From Eriocheir sinensis (lineage: Eukaryota; Arthropoda; Malacostraca; Decapoda; Varunidae): a stretch of DNA of 64,000 bases. This document shows positions 47,915 through 59,310 of the stretch, in pieces. Below the pieces are notes generated by a model. That model was not told the DNA's origin, did not search any database, and was given only the letters and a program-made list of their open reading frames with translations. The DNA is taken from NCBI RefSeq assembly GCF_024679095.1, contig NW_026110530.1, positions 82,501 through 146,500 of the forward strand. Direction: 5' to 3'. A program made the position numbers and the translations under genes. Positions within the stretch are counted from its first letter, which is position 1, and each line of letters starts with the position of its first letter.

Positions 47915-48999
47915 CACTGCAAATAAATTGCTTAAAAGGCATTTTGTGTGATTACAATTAACGAGCAAATAAGATTAATATGAAAGCATGTACTACGCAT
48001 CTAAGGCATATGTTTAATAGGACTTAAATAAACATATACTTTATAATGGTACATTTATACATTCACAGAAAGAAATAGATGTAGTTGGAGACCTCTCCCT
48101 CTCCTTCATGGTCCACGGGTTCCACCTTATTGAAAATGTGCAGCACAGGGGTGCTGTTATGTCTGCCCTCAGGTTCTCACCACAGGTATTTTCCATTTGA
48201 TATTAGAATTTACCATTTCAGTTTGCTCTTCAGACACTCTCTTTTTCAATCCTCTTCACATCATCCATGGCAAGGCACCTCCCCCAAGTAACTCGCCTTT
48301 CAGCATTACATTAATCTCAACCCCCTGCACACACTTCATCGCTACACTTGTAAATTTACTCATAGTTTCCTCCTCATCACAAGTACCATGTCCAGAAGAG
48401 CTAAACTTTCACATTATTTGTATGTATAATATTTATTTATAAAGGAGAATACCAAAGTGTAGTTTGTATCTTATTTATTTATTTATACGTACTTTACTGT
48501 TATATATTTAACATTTATTTGTGCATACATTTTGTATTAAAAGGATTTTGTATGTATTTTGTAAATTATTTTTTACTGTTTTACATTGACAGCAGATAGT
48601 GGAGTATATTATTACCAGTGTATTTACATACTTTGATACATATTAAAAGAAGTTTATATTTTGTGTAACTTTTCATTATTTATATATTTATTTTAAAAAA
48701 TTGGAGTCTGATTTGATCCTGATGTTTTTTTTAAAGGAAAGTATTTTAGTTACTTACTCTCATACAGTGTACATGTGCTATTAAAAAGTTACCTGTGATT
48801 GCATGTGTTGGTTCTCTCACTTGATATCCAGAAAAAAAAAATGGATGTCAAGATCAGGAGAGTATGACCAATTAAAGCTTAGATGAGAAATGCATCATTG
48901 GAGTGTTTTCTAATAGAGTAAAATGCAAATTGGATGAAGGGAAACACATTGCAGTTATTTATTTATTTTTGTGTGTTTTTCTATTTATTTATTTATCTA
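47915..48999. other. Nothing recognised besides a possible exon
   Basis: AT-rich. Contains the possible exon 48069-48185 and long T/A-rich stretches. Confidence 0.45.
48069..48185 (+). other. Possible further exon of the Ginger1-like gene
   Basis: Flanked by CATTCACAG and CACAG|GTATTT. One frame is open for 39 codons (KEIDVVGDLSLSFMVHGFHL ...). The phase does not agree with the PHD exon donor, so it may be a terminal exon of another transcript or chance. No domain recognised. Confidence 0.3.
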
Positions 49000-49260
49000 G
49001 TTGTAATATACAGGAATGAAGCTATCCTAAATTTGTCACATCTCTTCAACACTTGTTCATTTCCTCCGCCATCTTCAAATCTTCATAAATTTCTTCTTTC
49101 ACTCAGCTTTGTTATACCTTCAGGTTTCCCTAATTTACCATTAACATACCTGTAGAACAATTTTGGTTCGTCTTTGCACTTACTTATTACGTCCATTTCA
49201 TTTTTCTTTCTTTCTTCTTTACATATTCTAATGTACTATTTTCTCTCATGTTTGTAAAAG
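49000..49260 (-). pseudogene. LINE pre-RT linker fragment
   Basis: Minus strand reads CKDEPKLFYRYVNGKLGKPE followed by GITKLSE, a conserved linker (PKLFYRYVN-K) before the RT of CR1/L2-type LINEs. About 80 codons remain. Confidence 0.55.
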
Positions 49261-49334
49261 TCCTATTTATTTTAGTTCCTCATTCTACTCCACCTTTTCC
49301 ATGTGTCTTTCATTTTCCTTGCCTGTTTTCTTTT

Positions 49335-49632
49335 CTGTTGTAGCCTATGTGTACCTGTAGGCTTTGTCTGCCCTTTGATTGTGTTCAGGGCAGGCCCATT
49401 TGTAATGCGGGCTAGGTTTTTTTAAGTGGTACCTGTAGAGGCCCATGCTGCCCCCCAGAACTCATATTTGTTGCATTACAACTACAGCTTGGGTATCAGG
49501 GCAACATGTAAGTAATTTTTACGCCACTCGGCAAATGACACGAATTTCAAGGTGGCACTGGTGGGGATGAAATCCATGTTCAGACCAGTCCATCCCCATG
49601 GTCACCATCTTATCCATTTGCCCACCGCTTCC
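49335..49632 (-). mobile_element. SINE-E copy 2 (tRNA-headed, full length)
   Basis: Minus strand starts AGGAAGCGGTGGGCAAATGG, with an A-box-like GGGCAAATGGATAAGATGG and a B-box-like GGATTTCATCCCC. The body matches the copy at 43472-43648. It ends in GCCTACAGGTACACATAGGC on the minus strand. Confidence 0.7.
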
Positions 49633-49839
49633 TCCTGTATTATATTATACCAGTTATTCTTGCTTCTATGAGACTCGTGTGTGTGTGTGTGTGTGTTTGT
49701 GAGAAAATGAAGGTGAATGTGACCATTAGTATTGATGAGGTGCAGTGGTGCAGGAGATGCCATTATTATGCTAAAGGGAGAAACACTGGAACAGGTACTA
49801 AAGTTTTGTTATAGTATAATTATTGATGTTAACTCTGGA

Positions 49840-49980
49840 GCCTTCATAAAGGGAGAGGTGAGTCATAGACAAAATGAGAATGTATGAGGGAATAGTTGCT
49901 CCTGCTTCGTACAGATGTGAAGTATGGGCCATAAATGCTTATGCTTGGAAGAGGATAAAGTAAGGAGCATACATGATGGC
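49840..49980 (+). pseudogene. Short LINE RT fragment
   Basis: Plus frame: KMRMYEGIVAPASYRCEVWA followed by INAYAWKRI. The pattern I-P-L-Y-G-E-W resembles the RT thumb of a non-LTR element. Too short to classify. Confidence 0.4.
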
Positions 49981-50302
49981 AGTGCTTGGTGGAGTGCTCA
50001 TCCCTGAGTCTGGCTATTAAGCCAGTGGTGGGTATGAACCTGCTTGCCTGGTGCACACAGGACACTGTGACACAGTTCCTGACAACTGCTGTTCCCAGAT
50101 TTCCTCAGATCCCCAAAGGGAAGAGTGAAAACAGCAATGGTGGATGGGCCTCCTCATGGCCTGCCCTCAAATGCTCCAATAATATGAGTGCTGTGGGCGA
50201 TGGTGAGTGTGCAGTCTTGAAATAATGTTTAGGGGTGAGTGACATTCAAGGGCCCCAGAATTTGTCTTGTAATATGGCGGTCACACCCTATGGGAGGGAT
50301 TG

Positions 50303-50830
50303 AGGTGGTCAAAGGGATCACCTGAAGATCCGCCACCCAGCCACTTGCTCAGGTTGGCGGATCTTCAGGTGAGAAAATCTGGGGTGGCAGATCTTCAGTT
50401 GATAGATGCTGCCACTCTTCTTCCCATTGTATCTAAAGTGGTTCGACCAAGTCTATTATTCACAGTGACAGTGGAGAACTTATCGTAATAACCTAACCTA
50501 ACCTAACCTAACCTAGCAACCCAACCTTCTTCAACCAGCAACCTTGTAACACAACCTTCTTACTTAACCTAACCTAACCTAACCTAGCTTGACCTAACGT
50601 AACCTGCCTAACCTAACTAACCTAACCTAACCTAACCTAACCTATCACCTGAATATCAGGCTGATCTTCAAGTGAAAGAATATGGGGTGGCGGATCTTGG
50701 GTGAGACAATCTGGGGTGGCGGATCTTCAGGTGAGACAATCTGGGGTGGCGGATCTTCCAGGTGAGACACTTTGGGGTGGCGGATCTTCAGGTGGTCCTG
50801 TGGGGTGGCGGATCTTCAGGTGATCCAGTC
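50303..50830. repeat. Minisatellite of GGGGTGGCGGATCTTCAGGTG units around a CCTAA array
   Basis: At least seven copies of a ~30-bp unit (CTGGGGTGGCGGATCTTCAG plus GTGAGACAAT) at 50350-50400 and 50670-50825. One inverted copy at 50318-50337 pairs with 50356-50372 as a hairpin. The units bracket the CCTAA array at 50488-50645. Confidence 0.85.
50488..50645. repeat. Interstitial (CCTAA)n, TTAGG-type telomere-like array
   Basis: Two blocks of CCTAA units (about 50488-50515 and 50565-50645) with degenerate copies between. TTAGG is the ancestral arthropod telomere repeat. Isolated short runs also occur near 18085-18105. Confidence 0.8.
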
Positions 50831-51540
50831 AAAGCCCCCCATCATTAGGAAGTTACATGGTCTTTAATTAATGAACTTAATGGGAGTCGATTGGGGAGTG
50901 CTAGGAAAGAGGACATAATTAATTTGTTGGGGCTGGGGGTGGATGAGAGAGGACAGCCTTAACGGAATCGTATAATATTTACATACAAGTAACTCCATTA
51001 CTTAACTCATTTATTATAGCTTTGTTAGGCAGACACATGGTTTCACACATACTATGGAAGGGGGGTCGAAAGGAAGTGAAGCTCCTCCATTAGATTATAT
51101 GGGGTCTGTTTAATAAACCTTAGGTTGGGGGTCGATGGGGGTTCATCAGGTAAGAGAACATAATTAGTCTGTGAAGGCTAGGTGGATGAGAAAGGAATAT
51201 GGGGGACCCACTATTGCTAAATTATACCCTACGTTTTTTTTTTTACCAAGTAAAGTTTTTCCTGTTGTATTAAATTAAGACGTACAACACTTGGCGACAC
51301 TCTAGGATAAACGACCAGCCTTACCTTTCCTGAAAGTAATGTTTTCCTATTATATAAATTGAGAAAACATGTGAGACACCTAGGATAGGCAGCCACCCAA
51401 GCACATACGTATCTCCACTCATCTTCTTTACTGGTAGTAGCGTTTTCCCTGTTACATAAATTAAGAAAACATGTAGGGACACTCGGACAGGCATTCCAGC
51501 AAATAAATCACATCTCCCTTCACTTTTATTAAAACAGTGT
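50831..51540. repeat. Degenerate subterminal repeats of the Ginger1-like element
   Basis: Two related blocks (about 50880-50960 and 51115-51195, each with GGGGGTCGAT/GAGTCGATTGGGG and AGGACATAATTA-type words) and three related ~100-bp blocks at 51240-51540, each with a TTTTCCTATTATATAAATTG-like core and AAAACATGT...GACAC. Confidence 0.6.
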
Positions 51541-51545
51541 GCATC

Positions 51546-51710
51546 CCTGTATTTCCGTGGTCGGCTTTGTTTACAAACGAATCAGGGACCTCTCAAATAT
51601 AAGGGGGCACGGACCAGACAGTTCTACACCGTGCTTCTATTTCCGTGGTCGGCTTTGTTTAAAACCGTCGAGGGACCGCTCAAATATAGGGGGCACGGAC
51701 GGACACTACA
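51546..51710 (-). repeat. Right terminal inverted repeat, present twice in tandem
   Basis: Two ~82-bp units, each with TATTTCCGTGGTCGGCTTTG, a GGGACC...CTCAAATATA block and GGGGGCACGGAC: inner unit to 51628, ending GTTCTACA and followed by CCGT; outer unit to 51710, ending GGACACTACA and followed by CCAC. The outer unit matches the left TIR best. Confidence 0.8.
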
Positions 51711-51714
51711 CCAC

Positions 51715-52005
51715 CAACAAGTCTTCACTCCAAAGCAAGGGTTCAGGAGACATTCTTCTTGAAGGCAAGTCTGACAAAGGGCCAGTGTATTCAGCTGCCG
51801 TTTTTATCATCAACTTCCAGAAGAGCCAGTTCAGCATGCTCTTCAAAGACAGTTCCTCTCTTTCACACAACACTACATTCACAAAACACACACCTTTTCC
51901 CCAAAATTCCAAAAGGAAAATGGCTAACAGAAACAACGCCTCAGGTCCCCGTCTGGGGGGCCATAAATTCCCCAGGGAGGACTCCCCTTCTGGCTGCTAA
52001 CCGAC
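51715..52005. other. Flank between element end and Jockey LINE
   Basis: No domain recognised. Probably the 5' part of the Jockey LINE, since the RT frames follow without a gap. Confidence 0.4.
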
Positions 52006-53930
52006 TTGGAGGTATCTGATAACTCCTCGAACCTCCTCCTTATCAATTTCTGCAACATTCGCAGTCTCCGTTCTAATTTTCATTCTGTGGAACATATCTC
52101 TCCTTCTCCTAAACCTCCTTCTCTTCCTCACCGAAAACTTACAGGTTTCTGGGGCTACGTGACAACAACCTCTACTGTTCCACTCCTACTATCTCTATAC
52201 CTAGAATTTCAATCCAAAGCTGGATGTTGCGCCTACGATGCGTCACGACATCACTTGCTCTCAATGCCCTGACCCTTGACTCTTCTGAATTTTCCACCAT
52301 CTGGCTAAGACTTCATTGTCATTCTGTATTACTAAATACATATGTGCTGTTTATCTCTAACCTAACTCTACTAACTATGTAGCAAAGAATTCTTTGACTA
52401 TTTGAACTCTAGTGGAGCACATCTTGACTCACTCACTCTTCGCTGAAATCTCACCTTGGGAAATTTCAATGTTCACCACTGGCTTTGGCTTTCATCCTCC
52501 TTCACTGACCAGCCTGGTGAACAAACCTACCCAACTTTTACTCTCCTCAAGCGACCTAGAGCAGCTGATTCAGCACCCCTACTCGTATAACCCGAAGGCA
52601 AATATCTTGGAACAGGCCCAACATTCTAGACCTTTTCCTTACCTCTAATCTTTCTGCTTACTATGTCAAACTTTTCTCTCCGTTGGGCTCCTCCGATCAT
52701 AACCTTATTTCTGTATCCTGTCCTATCGCTCCTGTACATCCTCTGGACCCGCCGAAGAGGCGATGCTTTTACAGCATTTTGCTTCAGCTCGGTGGGACGA
52801 CCTGAGGATGTACTTTCCATTCCCGTGGAATGATTACTGCTTCAGGAGAGAGACCCTCTGTGTGTGCTCAGCGCATCACAGAGGTGATTATCTCTGGAAT
52901 GGAGGCACTTACATTCACACATAACTCTCCACTTCTCATGCTAAAAAGCGTTGGTTTAATCACGTTTTGTTCTCGTGCTATTAAAGATAGGAGAAGCTAG
53001 CTCACAAAGGTTCAGAGCATGAACTCCCACTAACTCTGACCTTTACATTTTCAGCCCGGTATCGTGCCAAATCTATTATCCGACTTACAAAACTTCTTTT
53101 ATTAATAGAAAATGTCAACTTACCTTAGCTTCTTCTAATTCTTCCCGTGCCTTCTGGCATCTAAAAATATATCCTCAATTCCTTCTTCCTCTCTCCCTCT
53201 CTCCTTAACCCTGACGGCAGCACTGCCGTCTCATCCATCCATCTATTGCTGAACTCTTCGCTCCAAACATTCTGCTTAAGAACTCCACCCTGGACGATTA
53301 TGCCTGTTATTAAGATTCTTCCAAATGATGTTTGCTATGCCTCTCTGGCCTCAACTCTCAGAAGGCTTATGGACCTCATGGAGTGCCTCCTATTGTCCTT
53401 AAAACTGTGGTTCTGTGCTGACACCCTCTTGGTCAAACTCTTTCGTCTCTGTCTTTCAACATCTACATTTCCTTCCTGCTGGAAGTATGCCTTGCCCTGT
53501 ACAGCTTGTGCCTAAGAAGGTGAAACGTTCCAATCCTCAAACTAAAGCCCTTTGCTTTACTTTTCCACCTGTCTATCTAAAGCTTTTGAATAAATCCTTA
53601 ACCGGAAGATTCAAAAGCACCTTTCCCACTTCAACCTTCTATCTGATCGCCAGTATGGGTTCCGCAAGGGCGTTCTACTGGTGATCTCCTTACACTCCTA
53701 ACTGACTCTTGGTCATCCTCTCTTAGCCGTTTTCAATTGAAACCTTTGCTATCGCGCTGGACATATCAAAAGCTTTTGCTAGGGTCTGGCACAAATCTTT
53801 GCTTTTCAAACTACCCTCCTACGGTTTCTATCCTTCTCTCTGTACCTTTATCTCCAGTTTCCTTTCTGACCGTTCTATTTCTGCTGTGGTAGACGGACAC
53901 TATTCTTCCCCTAAACCTATTAAGGGGGGA
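52006..53930 (+). pseudogene. Jockey-group LINE ORF2, heavily decayed
   Basis: Plus-strand pieces in shifting frames: LLLINFCNIRSLRSNFHSVE (start of the endonuclease, 52030-52090), YLEFQSKAGCCAY, the pre-RT linker near 53140-53330, LFRLCLSTSTFPSCWKYA (53436-53489), and RT blocks to about 53925. They correspond to the copy at 14042-15219, so both belong to one family. Every 100-200 bp a frame change occurs. It stops at 53925 next to TTAAGGGGGGAGCACGGGCC. Confidence 0.8.
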
Positions 53931-54879
<949 letters not shown>

Positions 54880-54908
<29 letters not shown>

Positions 54909-54949
54909 GCACACACACACACGCACATGCACACACACAGACACACACA
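54880..54949. repeat. (CA)n microsatellite, interrupted
   Basis: A CA run with a few CG and TG interruptions, directly before SINE-A copy 3. Confidence 0.9.
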
Positions 54950-55098
54950 ATGCAATGTGCAAGATGGCGCCACTATAAACCTCGCCTGCGCCCAGAACAG
55001 GCTGGGCCGAGGTATCAGGCCCACCTGGAAGAAAGCCTTGGGCCGACCATCAGGCCCCACCGGAGAAGAATGCCCACAGGCGCAATAGGCAGCAACGT

Positions 55099-55102
<4 letters not shown>
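54950..55102 (+). mobile_element. SINE-A copy 3 (3' half)
   Basis: GCAAGATGGCGCCACTATA, the GACCATCAGGCCCCACCGG block and GGCGCAATAGGC match copies 1 and 2. The head is missing. The tail passes into a (CA)n run at 55103. Confidence 0.8.
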
Positions 55103-55144
<42 letters not shown>

Positions 55145-55150
55145 CACACG

Positions 55151-55188
<38 letters not shown>

Positions 55189-55212
55189 CACACACACACA
55201 CACACACACACA
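55103..55212. repeat. (CA)n microsatellite at SINE-A tail
   Basis: CA run with CG/CT interruptions. Confidence 0.9.
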
Positions 55213-55479
55213 GCCTTCTCCACAACCCCCCTCCCTTTTCTAGTCAGTCTACCGTTAAGTTAAGAAAATCCCATTTTTTGTTTAATCAGTCGCGTTCAGT
55301 AATGCATCATAAATAATAAAGTAGAGATAACCAATAATATGTCCCAAGGTGGAATCGATTTCGTGATTTCCATTGAATTATTCTCACCTATGATTACCTG
55401 AGAGAGAATACATAAAAGGAACCTCCTACCTTCCTTACCAGATTCAAAGTAGTTATAAATAATTGCCATACTGATTTGT
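55213..55479. other. No gene recognised
   Basis: No motif seen. Confidence 0.5.
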
Positions 55480-55920
55480 TTTCCGGGGCAATGGCGCGTG
55501 GGGCGGGGGCGGAAAAATCAGCCGTAGTGGCTGAGCTGTTATATCGGCTTGTTTTGGCAGGGAGCAAGGGCGTGGGGCGGGGCGGAAAAACACGTGGGGC
55601 GGAGGCGGAAGGACATCCGTAGTATCCTGCGCCATACCGGGTTGTTTTGGGGGGGCAAGGGGGGGGGGGGGGGGGGGGCAAAAACCGGGGGGGGGGGGGG
55701 CGGAAGGACATCCGTAGTATCCTGCGCCATAGCGTCTTGTTTTAGCCAGGGGCAATGGCGCGTGGGGCGGGGCGGAAAAACAGCCGTAGTGGCAGGCTGT
55801 CATACCGGCTGTTTTGGCGGGCAAGGAGCGTGGGGCGGAGGCGGAGCGGAAAGACTTCCGTAGTATCCTATGTCATAGCGGCTTGTTTTGGCGGGGCAAG
55901 GGGCGTGGGGCGGGACAGAG
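55480..55920. repeat. GC-rich minisatellite, five to six ~75-100-bp units
   Basis: Units share GCGTGGGGCGG, a CGGAA core, then either CAGCCGTAGTGGC...GCTG or GACATCCGTAGTATCCTGCG, then a CATAGCGGCTTGTTTTGGC-like end. Two kinds of unit alternate. Poly-G runs at about 55648-55700. Confidence 0.8.
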
Positions 55921-56119
55921 GGATCCAGCAGTGACATGGCTATGGGGAGGGAGCGAGGGATGTGCTATGGTGCGGTTGGTGGGAGGTGACAGGTCCAGGG
56001 AGCGGCGAGACATGGGCTGCGCCATGCCTCGTTCTGTCTAAGAGGGCAGTGTGCAAGGGTGAAGTAGTGACGCCATGCTGAGATGCTATACTTAACAGTT
56101 ACGCCTTTGTTGCCTGTTA

Positions 56120-56126
<7 letters not shown>

Positions 56127-56164
<38 letters not shown>
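56127..56164. repeat. (CA)n microsatellite
   Basis: CA run. Confidence 0.95.
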
Positions 56165-56169
<5 letters not shown>

Positions 56170-56357
56170 TAAGAGTTTGAGATTAATCAAGTACACAAAA
56201 GTTATGTTATATACATTAAAACTCTGTCTTTGAGAAAGAAAGTATAGTACCTGTATCTTTTATTTTGGGAAGATGATGCATAAGTAACCGCACACATATT
56301 AAACTTATAGAGTTTGAGGTTAAAGCATATACGTTAAGTACTACAAAAACACAAAGT

Positions 56358-56935
56358 TATGTTAAGAAAGGAGAGAGAGAGAAAAAAAGAGGAGAAAGGA
56401 GGAAGAAAAGAAAAGGAGAAAGGAAAAAGGAAAGAGGATAAGGATAAAGGAGACAAAGAAAGCGAGAGAAAAAAGGATAAAGGAGAGAGAGAAAGAGAGA
56501 GGAAGAGGAGAAAGGGGAAAGGAGAAAGAAAGGAGGGAGAAGAAGAGAGGAGAAAGAGAAGGAAAGAAAGGAGAGGGAGAAGAGGAGAAAAGAAAGGAGA
56601 GAGAGTAAGAAAGCACAAAAGTTATGTTAGAAAGGAGAAAGAGGAGAAAGAAGAGGAGAGAAGGAAGCACACAAAGTTGTGTTAAAAGAAAGGAGAGAAA
56701 GAAAGAAGGATAAAGGAAAGCGAGAGAGAAAGAAAGTGAAAGGAAAGGAAAAGAAGAGGATAAAAGAGAGAGAGATAAGAGAAAGCGAGAGAGGAGAAGG
56801 AGATAAGTAAGGAAGAGAAGAGGAGAGAGAAAGAGAGAAAGCGAGAGAGAGAGATAAAGAAAGGAGAGAGAGAAAAGGAGAAAGGGCAGATGAAAAGAGA
56901 CAAAGAGAAAAAGAAGAAGAAATTATATGAATGAC
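56358..56935 (+). repeat. Polypurine (GA-rich) tract, ~570 bp
   Basis: Almost pure G/A on the plus strand, built from AAAGGAGA/GAGAGAAAG words. It is broken twice by a GCACAAAAGTTATGTTAGAAAG-like insert (near 56612 and 56668), which also occurs at 56345. Long charged or Ser/Phe/Leu frames here are artefacts. Confidence 0.9.
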
Positions 56936-58365
56936 GAGTCACAGTTGAAAATCTATGGAAGATGGCGATGATGGGAAAGTCGTTACGTGTGAAATTCGCT
57001 ACACACCTGCCTCAAATCAGCAACCCCCCCCCACCCACCGCATCCCACCCTCCTCTAGCAGATGTGTTGGGTATCTCCCACTCTCCGCGTTAAAATAGCG
57101 AACAAAGCTGAGCCCCTGAGTGAGAACGGCAACGTCACGGTGTTGACTCGTCTCTGTTGCGGGATGATGGTATATTTCTCGTGAGAATGAGAAGCAATGC
57201 TTTATTGAGCCAAGCAGTGTGGAGACGAAAGTCGTTTGAGTGGATCGTGTCGGTCGTGCGTCGACAGTGACCGCCGTGGGCCAGATGACTCTTTGTTTAA
57301 ACGTTGTAGAGACGTTTCACATCTCTCCTTCCGTCCATGAGTGTTCTTCACCACGAGCTAACAATGCCAGAAAAACTCTGTGAAAGCTGGCCAGGTGGTA
57401 TTCGGAGAGATACATCTGCATCCCCTCCCCACCTTTCCCGCGTTTTCCGAGCGTCAGATGAGGAAAATTAAACTACCACCGCGATAGTCTTTATATAAGG
57501 AATAGTTAAAATTAGTGGGATTTTATGATTTTATTGATATCCTAGTGAAAACTAACATGCCAAAATCTAGAGAGATTTATATAGAAAGAAAGAAAAAGAA
57601 TTGGTAAGAGTAAGAGAAAGCGAGAGATTATATAGAAGAAAGAAAGAAGGGTGAGGAAGAGAGAGAGAGACGAAGATGAAAAGGACAAGAGAAAGGAAGA
57701 AAAAGAAATTATATGAATGACGGGGAGTTGGCTTATGGTTGCACGTGCAAACACTGTCACAGTTGAAAATATACTATGGAAGATGGCGATGATGGGAAAG
57801 TCGTTACGTAAAATTCGCTACACCTGCTTCCGCCCTTCGACCCCTCCCCACCCCCCGCCACCCCTACCTCCTCTAGCAGATGTGTTGGGTATCTCCCACT
57901 CTCCGCCTTAGGCAGACAAAGCTGAACCCTGGTGGGGAATGGCAACGTCAGGTGTTGACTCGTCTCTGTTGCGGGATGATGGTACATTTCTCGTGAGAAT
58001 GAGAAGCAATGCTTTGTGTAAACAGTGTGGGAGACGAAAGTCGTTTAGTGGATCGTGTCGGTCGTGCGTCGACAGTGACCGCCGCGGAAATGACTCTTTG
58101 ATTAAACATAGTGGGAGACGTTTCATCTCTCCTTCCATTCATGAGTGTTCTTCACCACGAGCTAACAATGCAGAAAAACTCTGTAAGCTGTGGAATGGTA
58201 TTCGGCGGGATACATCTGCCCTCCCCCTTTCCCGCGTTTTTCCGGGCGTCAAGATAAAATTAAACTACCACCGCGATAGTCTTTATATAAGGAATAGTTA
58301 AAATGAATAGGATTTTATGATTTTTATTGATATCTAGTGAGAAACTAACATGCCAAAATCTTATA
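56915..58365 (+). repeat. Tandem duplication, two ~650-bp copies
   Basis: Copy 1 (56915-57580) and copy 2 (57700-58365) share AATTATATGAATGACG, GAAGATGGCGATGATGGG, CTCTAGCAGATGTGTTGGG, GTGTTGACTCGTCTCTGTTG, GTCGACAGTGACCGCCG and AACTAACATGCCAAAATCT. Short purine-rich sequence separates them. Copy 1 has many single-base insertions relative to copy 2. Confidence 0.9.
57939..58301 (+). CDS. Uncharacterised 120-codon ORF with zinc-ribbon-like motif
   Basis: The frame starts MATSGVDSSLLRDDGTFLV and contains CKQCGRRKSFSGSCRSC, a C-x2-C-x10-C-x2-C pattern that could bind zinc, then a basic, Ser-rich tail ending NYHRDSLYIRNS. I recognise no family. The corresponding region in the first copy of the duplication (about 57130-57500) is broken by single-base insertions that also destroy the Cys pattern. 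ATG context GGAATGG is acceptable. A TATATAAG word follows near the ORF end. It could be a small gene, an exon, or chance in a conserved repeat. Confidence 0.35.
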   Translation: MATSGVDSSLLRDDGTFLVRMRSNALCKQCGRRKSFSGSCRSCVDSDRRGNDSLIKHSGRRFISPSIHECSSPRANNAEKLCKLWNGIRRDTSALPLSRVFPGVKIKLNYHRDSLYIRNS

Positions 58366-58469
58366 TTAGCTTAATGCAGGTCGATTATTTTTCGTTTGTG
58401 TTAAATCCAAACTTAATCCAGTCTGAATAGTTAAACCATTACATGAACACAATAAATTTTGAATTACAC

Positions 58470-58622
58470 TCTAAAAATACATCTTAATTCTGGATGAGAG
58501 GGATTCAGACAAGTTATAGTACACATTTATGGCATACATGATAATAATAATAATATTAATAATACTAATACTAATACTAATACTAATACTAATACTAATA
58601 CTAATACTAATACTAATACTAC

Positions 58623-58657
<35 letters not shown>

Positions 58658-58732
58658 TTGTTAAAATGCATCTTAATTCTGGATGAGGGGGATAATTCAG
58701 ACAAGTTATAGTACACACACATGGCATACATG

Positions 58733-58794
<62 letters not shown>

Positions 58795-58881
58795 GGTAGC
58801 CATGTATTGTTAAAATGCATCTTAATTCTGGATGAGCGGGATAATTCAGACAAGTTATAGTACACACACAGGGCATACATG

Positions 58882-58937
<56 letters not shown>
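58470..58937. repeat. Three ~140-bp units: 75-bp unique block plus (TAA)n
   Basis: Each unit has AATGCATCTTAATTCTGGAT, ATTCAGACAAGTTATAGTAC and GGCATACATG and then a (TAA)n run. The first unit also has (TACTAA)n at 58560-58620. Confidence 0.9.
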
Positions 58938-58938
<1 letters not shown>

Positions 58939-59090
58939 TTGCAACGTTCTGTGGATCATATGTACGTTTCTACTACCTAGTTACCACGTCCCCATCACCT
59001 TTTAAGAACCCTTTTACTACATCCCATAACGCCAATGCTATGTATTGGTACCTTTAATGTGCATATTCCCGCAACCTTTCTGATAATCGG

Positions 59091-59247
59091 GGGGGGGGCT
59101 CGTGGTGCAGTGGTTAGCACACTCGGCTCATAACCGAGAGAGACCGGGCTCGATTCCCGGGCGGAGTGGAAAAACTTTGCTGGGATTAAACCTTCCTATA
59201 CTCATATCCTTGAGCATGCGAAGACAATGAAGTGCAAAAAAAAAAAA
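59091..59247 (+). mobile_element. SINE-D copy 2 (tRNA-headed)
   Basis: GGCTCGTGGTGCAGTGGTTA, anticodon arm CTCGGCTCATAACCGAG, T arm CCGGGCTCGATTCCCGG. The acceptor stem does not pair (several mismatches), so it is not scored as a tRNA gene. Ends in an A-run at 59236-59247. The head matches 29703-29930 on the minus strand; the 3' part differs from that copy. Confidence 0.75.
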
Positions 59248-59310
59248 CTTGCTTTTTTATCTCGTAAAGGAAGAAATACAATCACAAAGGAGTAGGTCAA
59301 GTAGGTCATT
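59177..59310 (+). repeat. Segment repeated at 60152-60375
   Basis: GCTGGGATTAAACCTTCC, TACTCATATCCTTGAGCATG and CTCGTAAAGGAAGAAATACA with ATCACAAAGGAGTA occur in the same order in both places. In the second copy about 110 bp with A-runs separates the two halves. Confidence 0.85.

Noticed and set aside
50303..50830. CRISPR-like spaced repeats
   Set aside because: Units are nearly contiguous, of variable length, in a eukaryotic context and without cas genes; it is a minisatellite.
55394..55863. Pro-rich and Gly-rich ORFs of 100-120 codons
   Set aside because: They are the two strands of the GC-rich minisatellite.
56359..56942. Charged or Ser/Phe/Leu-rich ORFs
   Set aside because: Both arise from the polypurine tract.
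59091..59165. tRNA gene (anticodon loop CTCATAA)
   Set aside because: Anticodon and T arms pair, but the acceptor stem does not, and the unit continues as a SINE with an A-tail; a related head is at 29930 on the minus strand.
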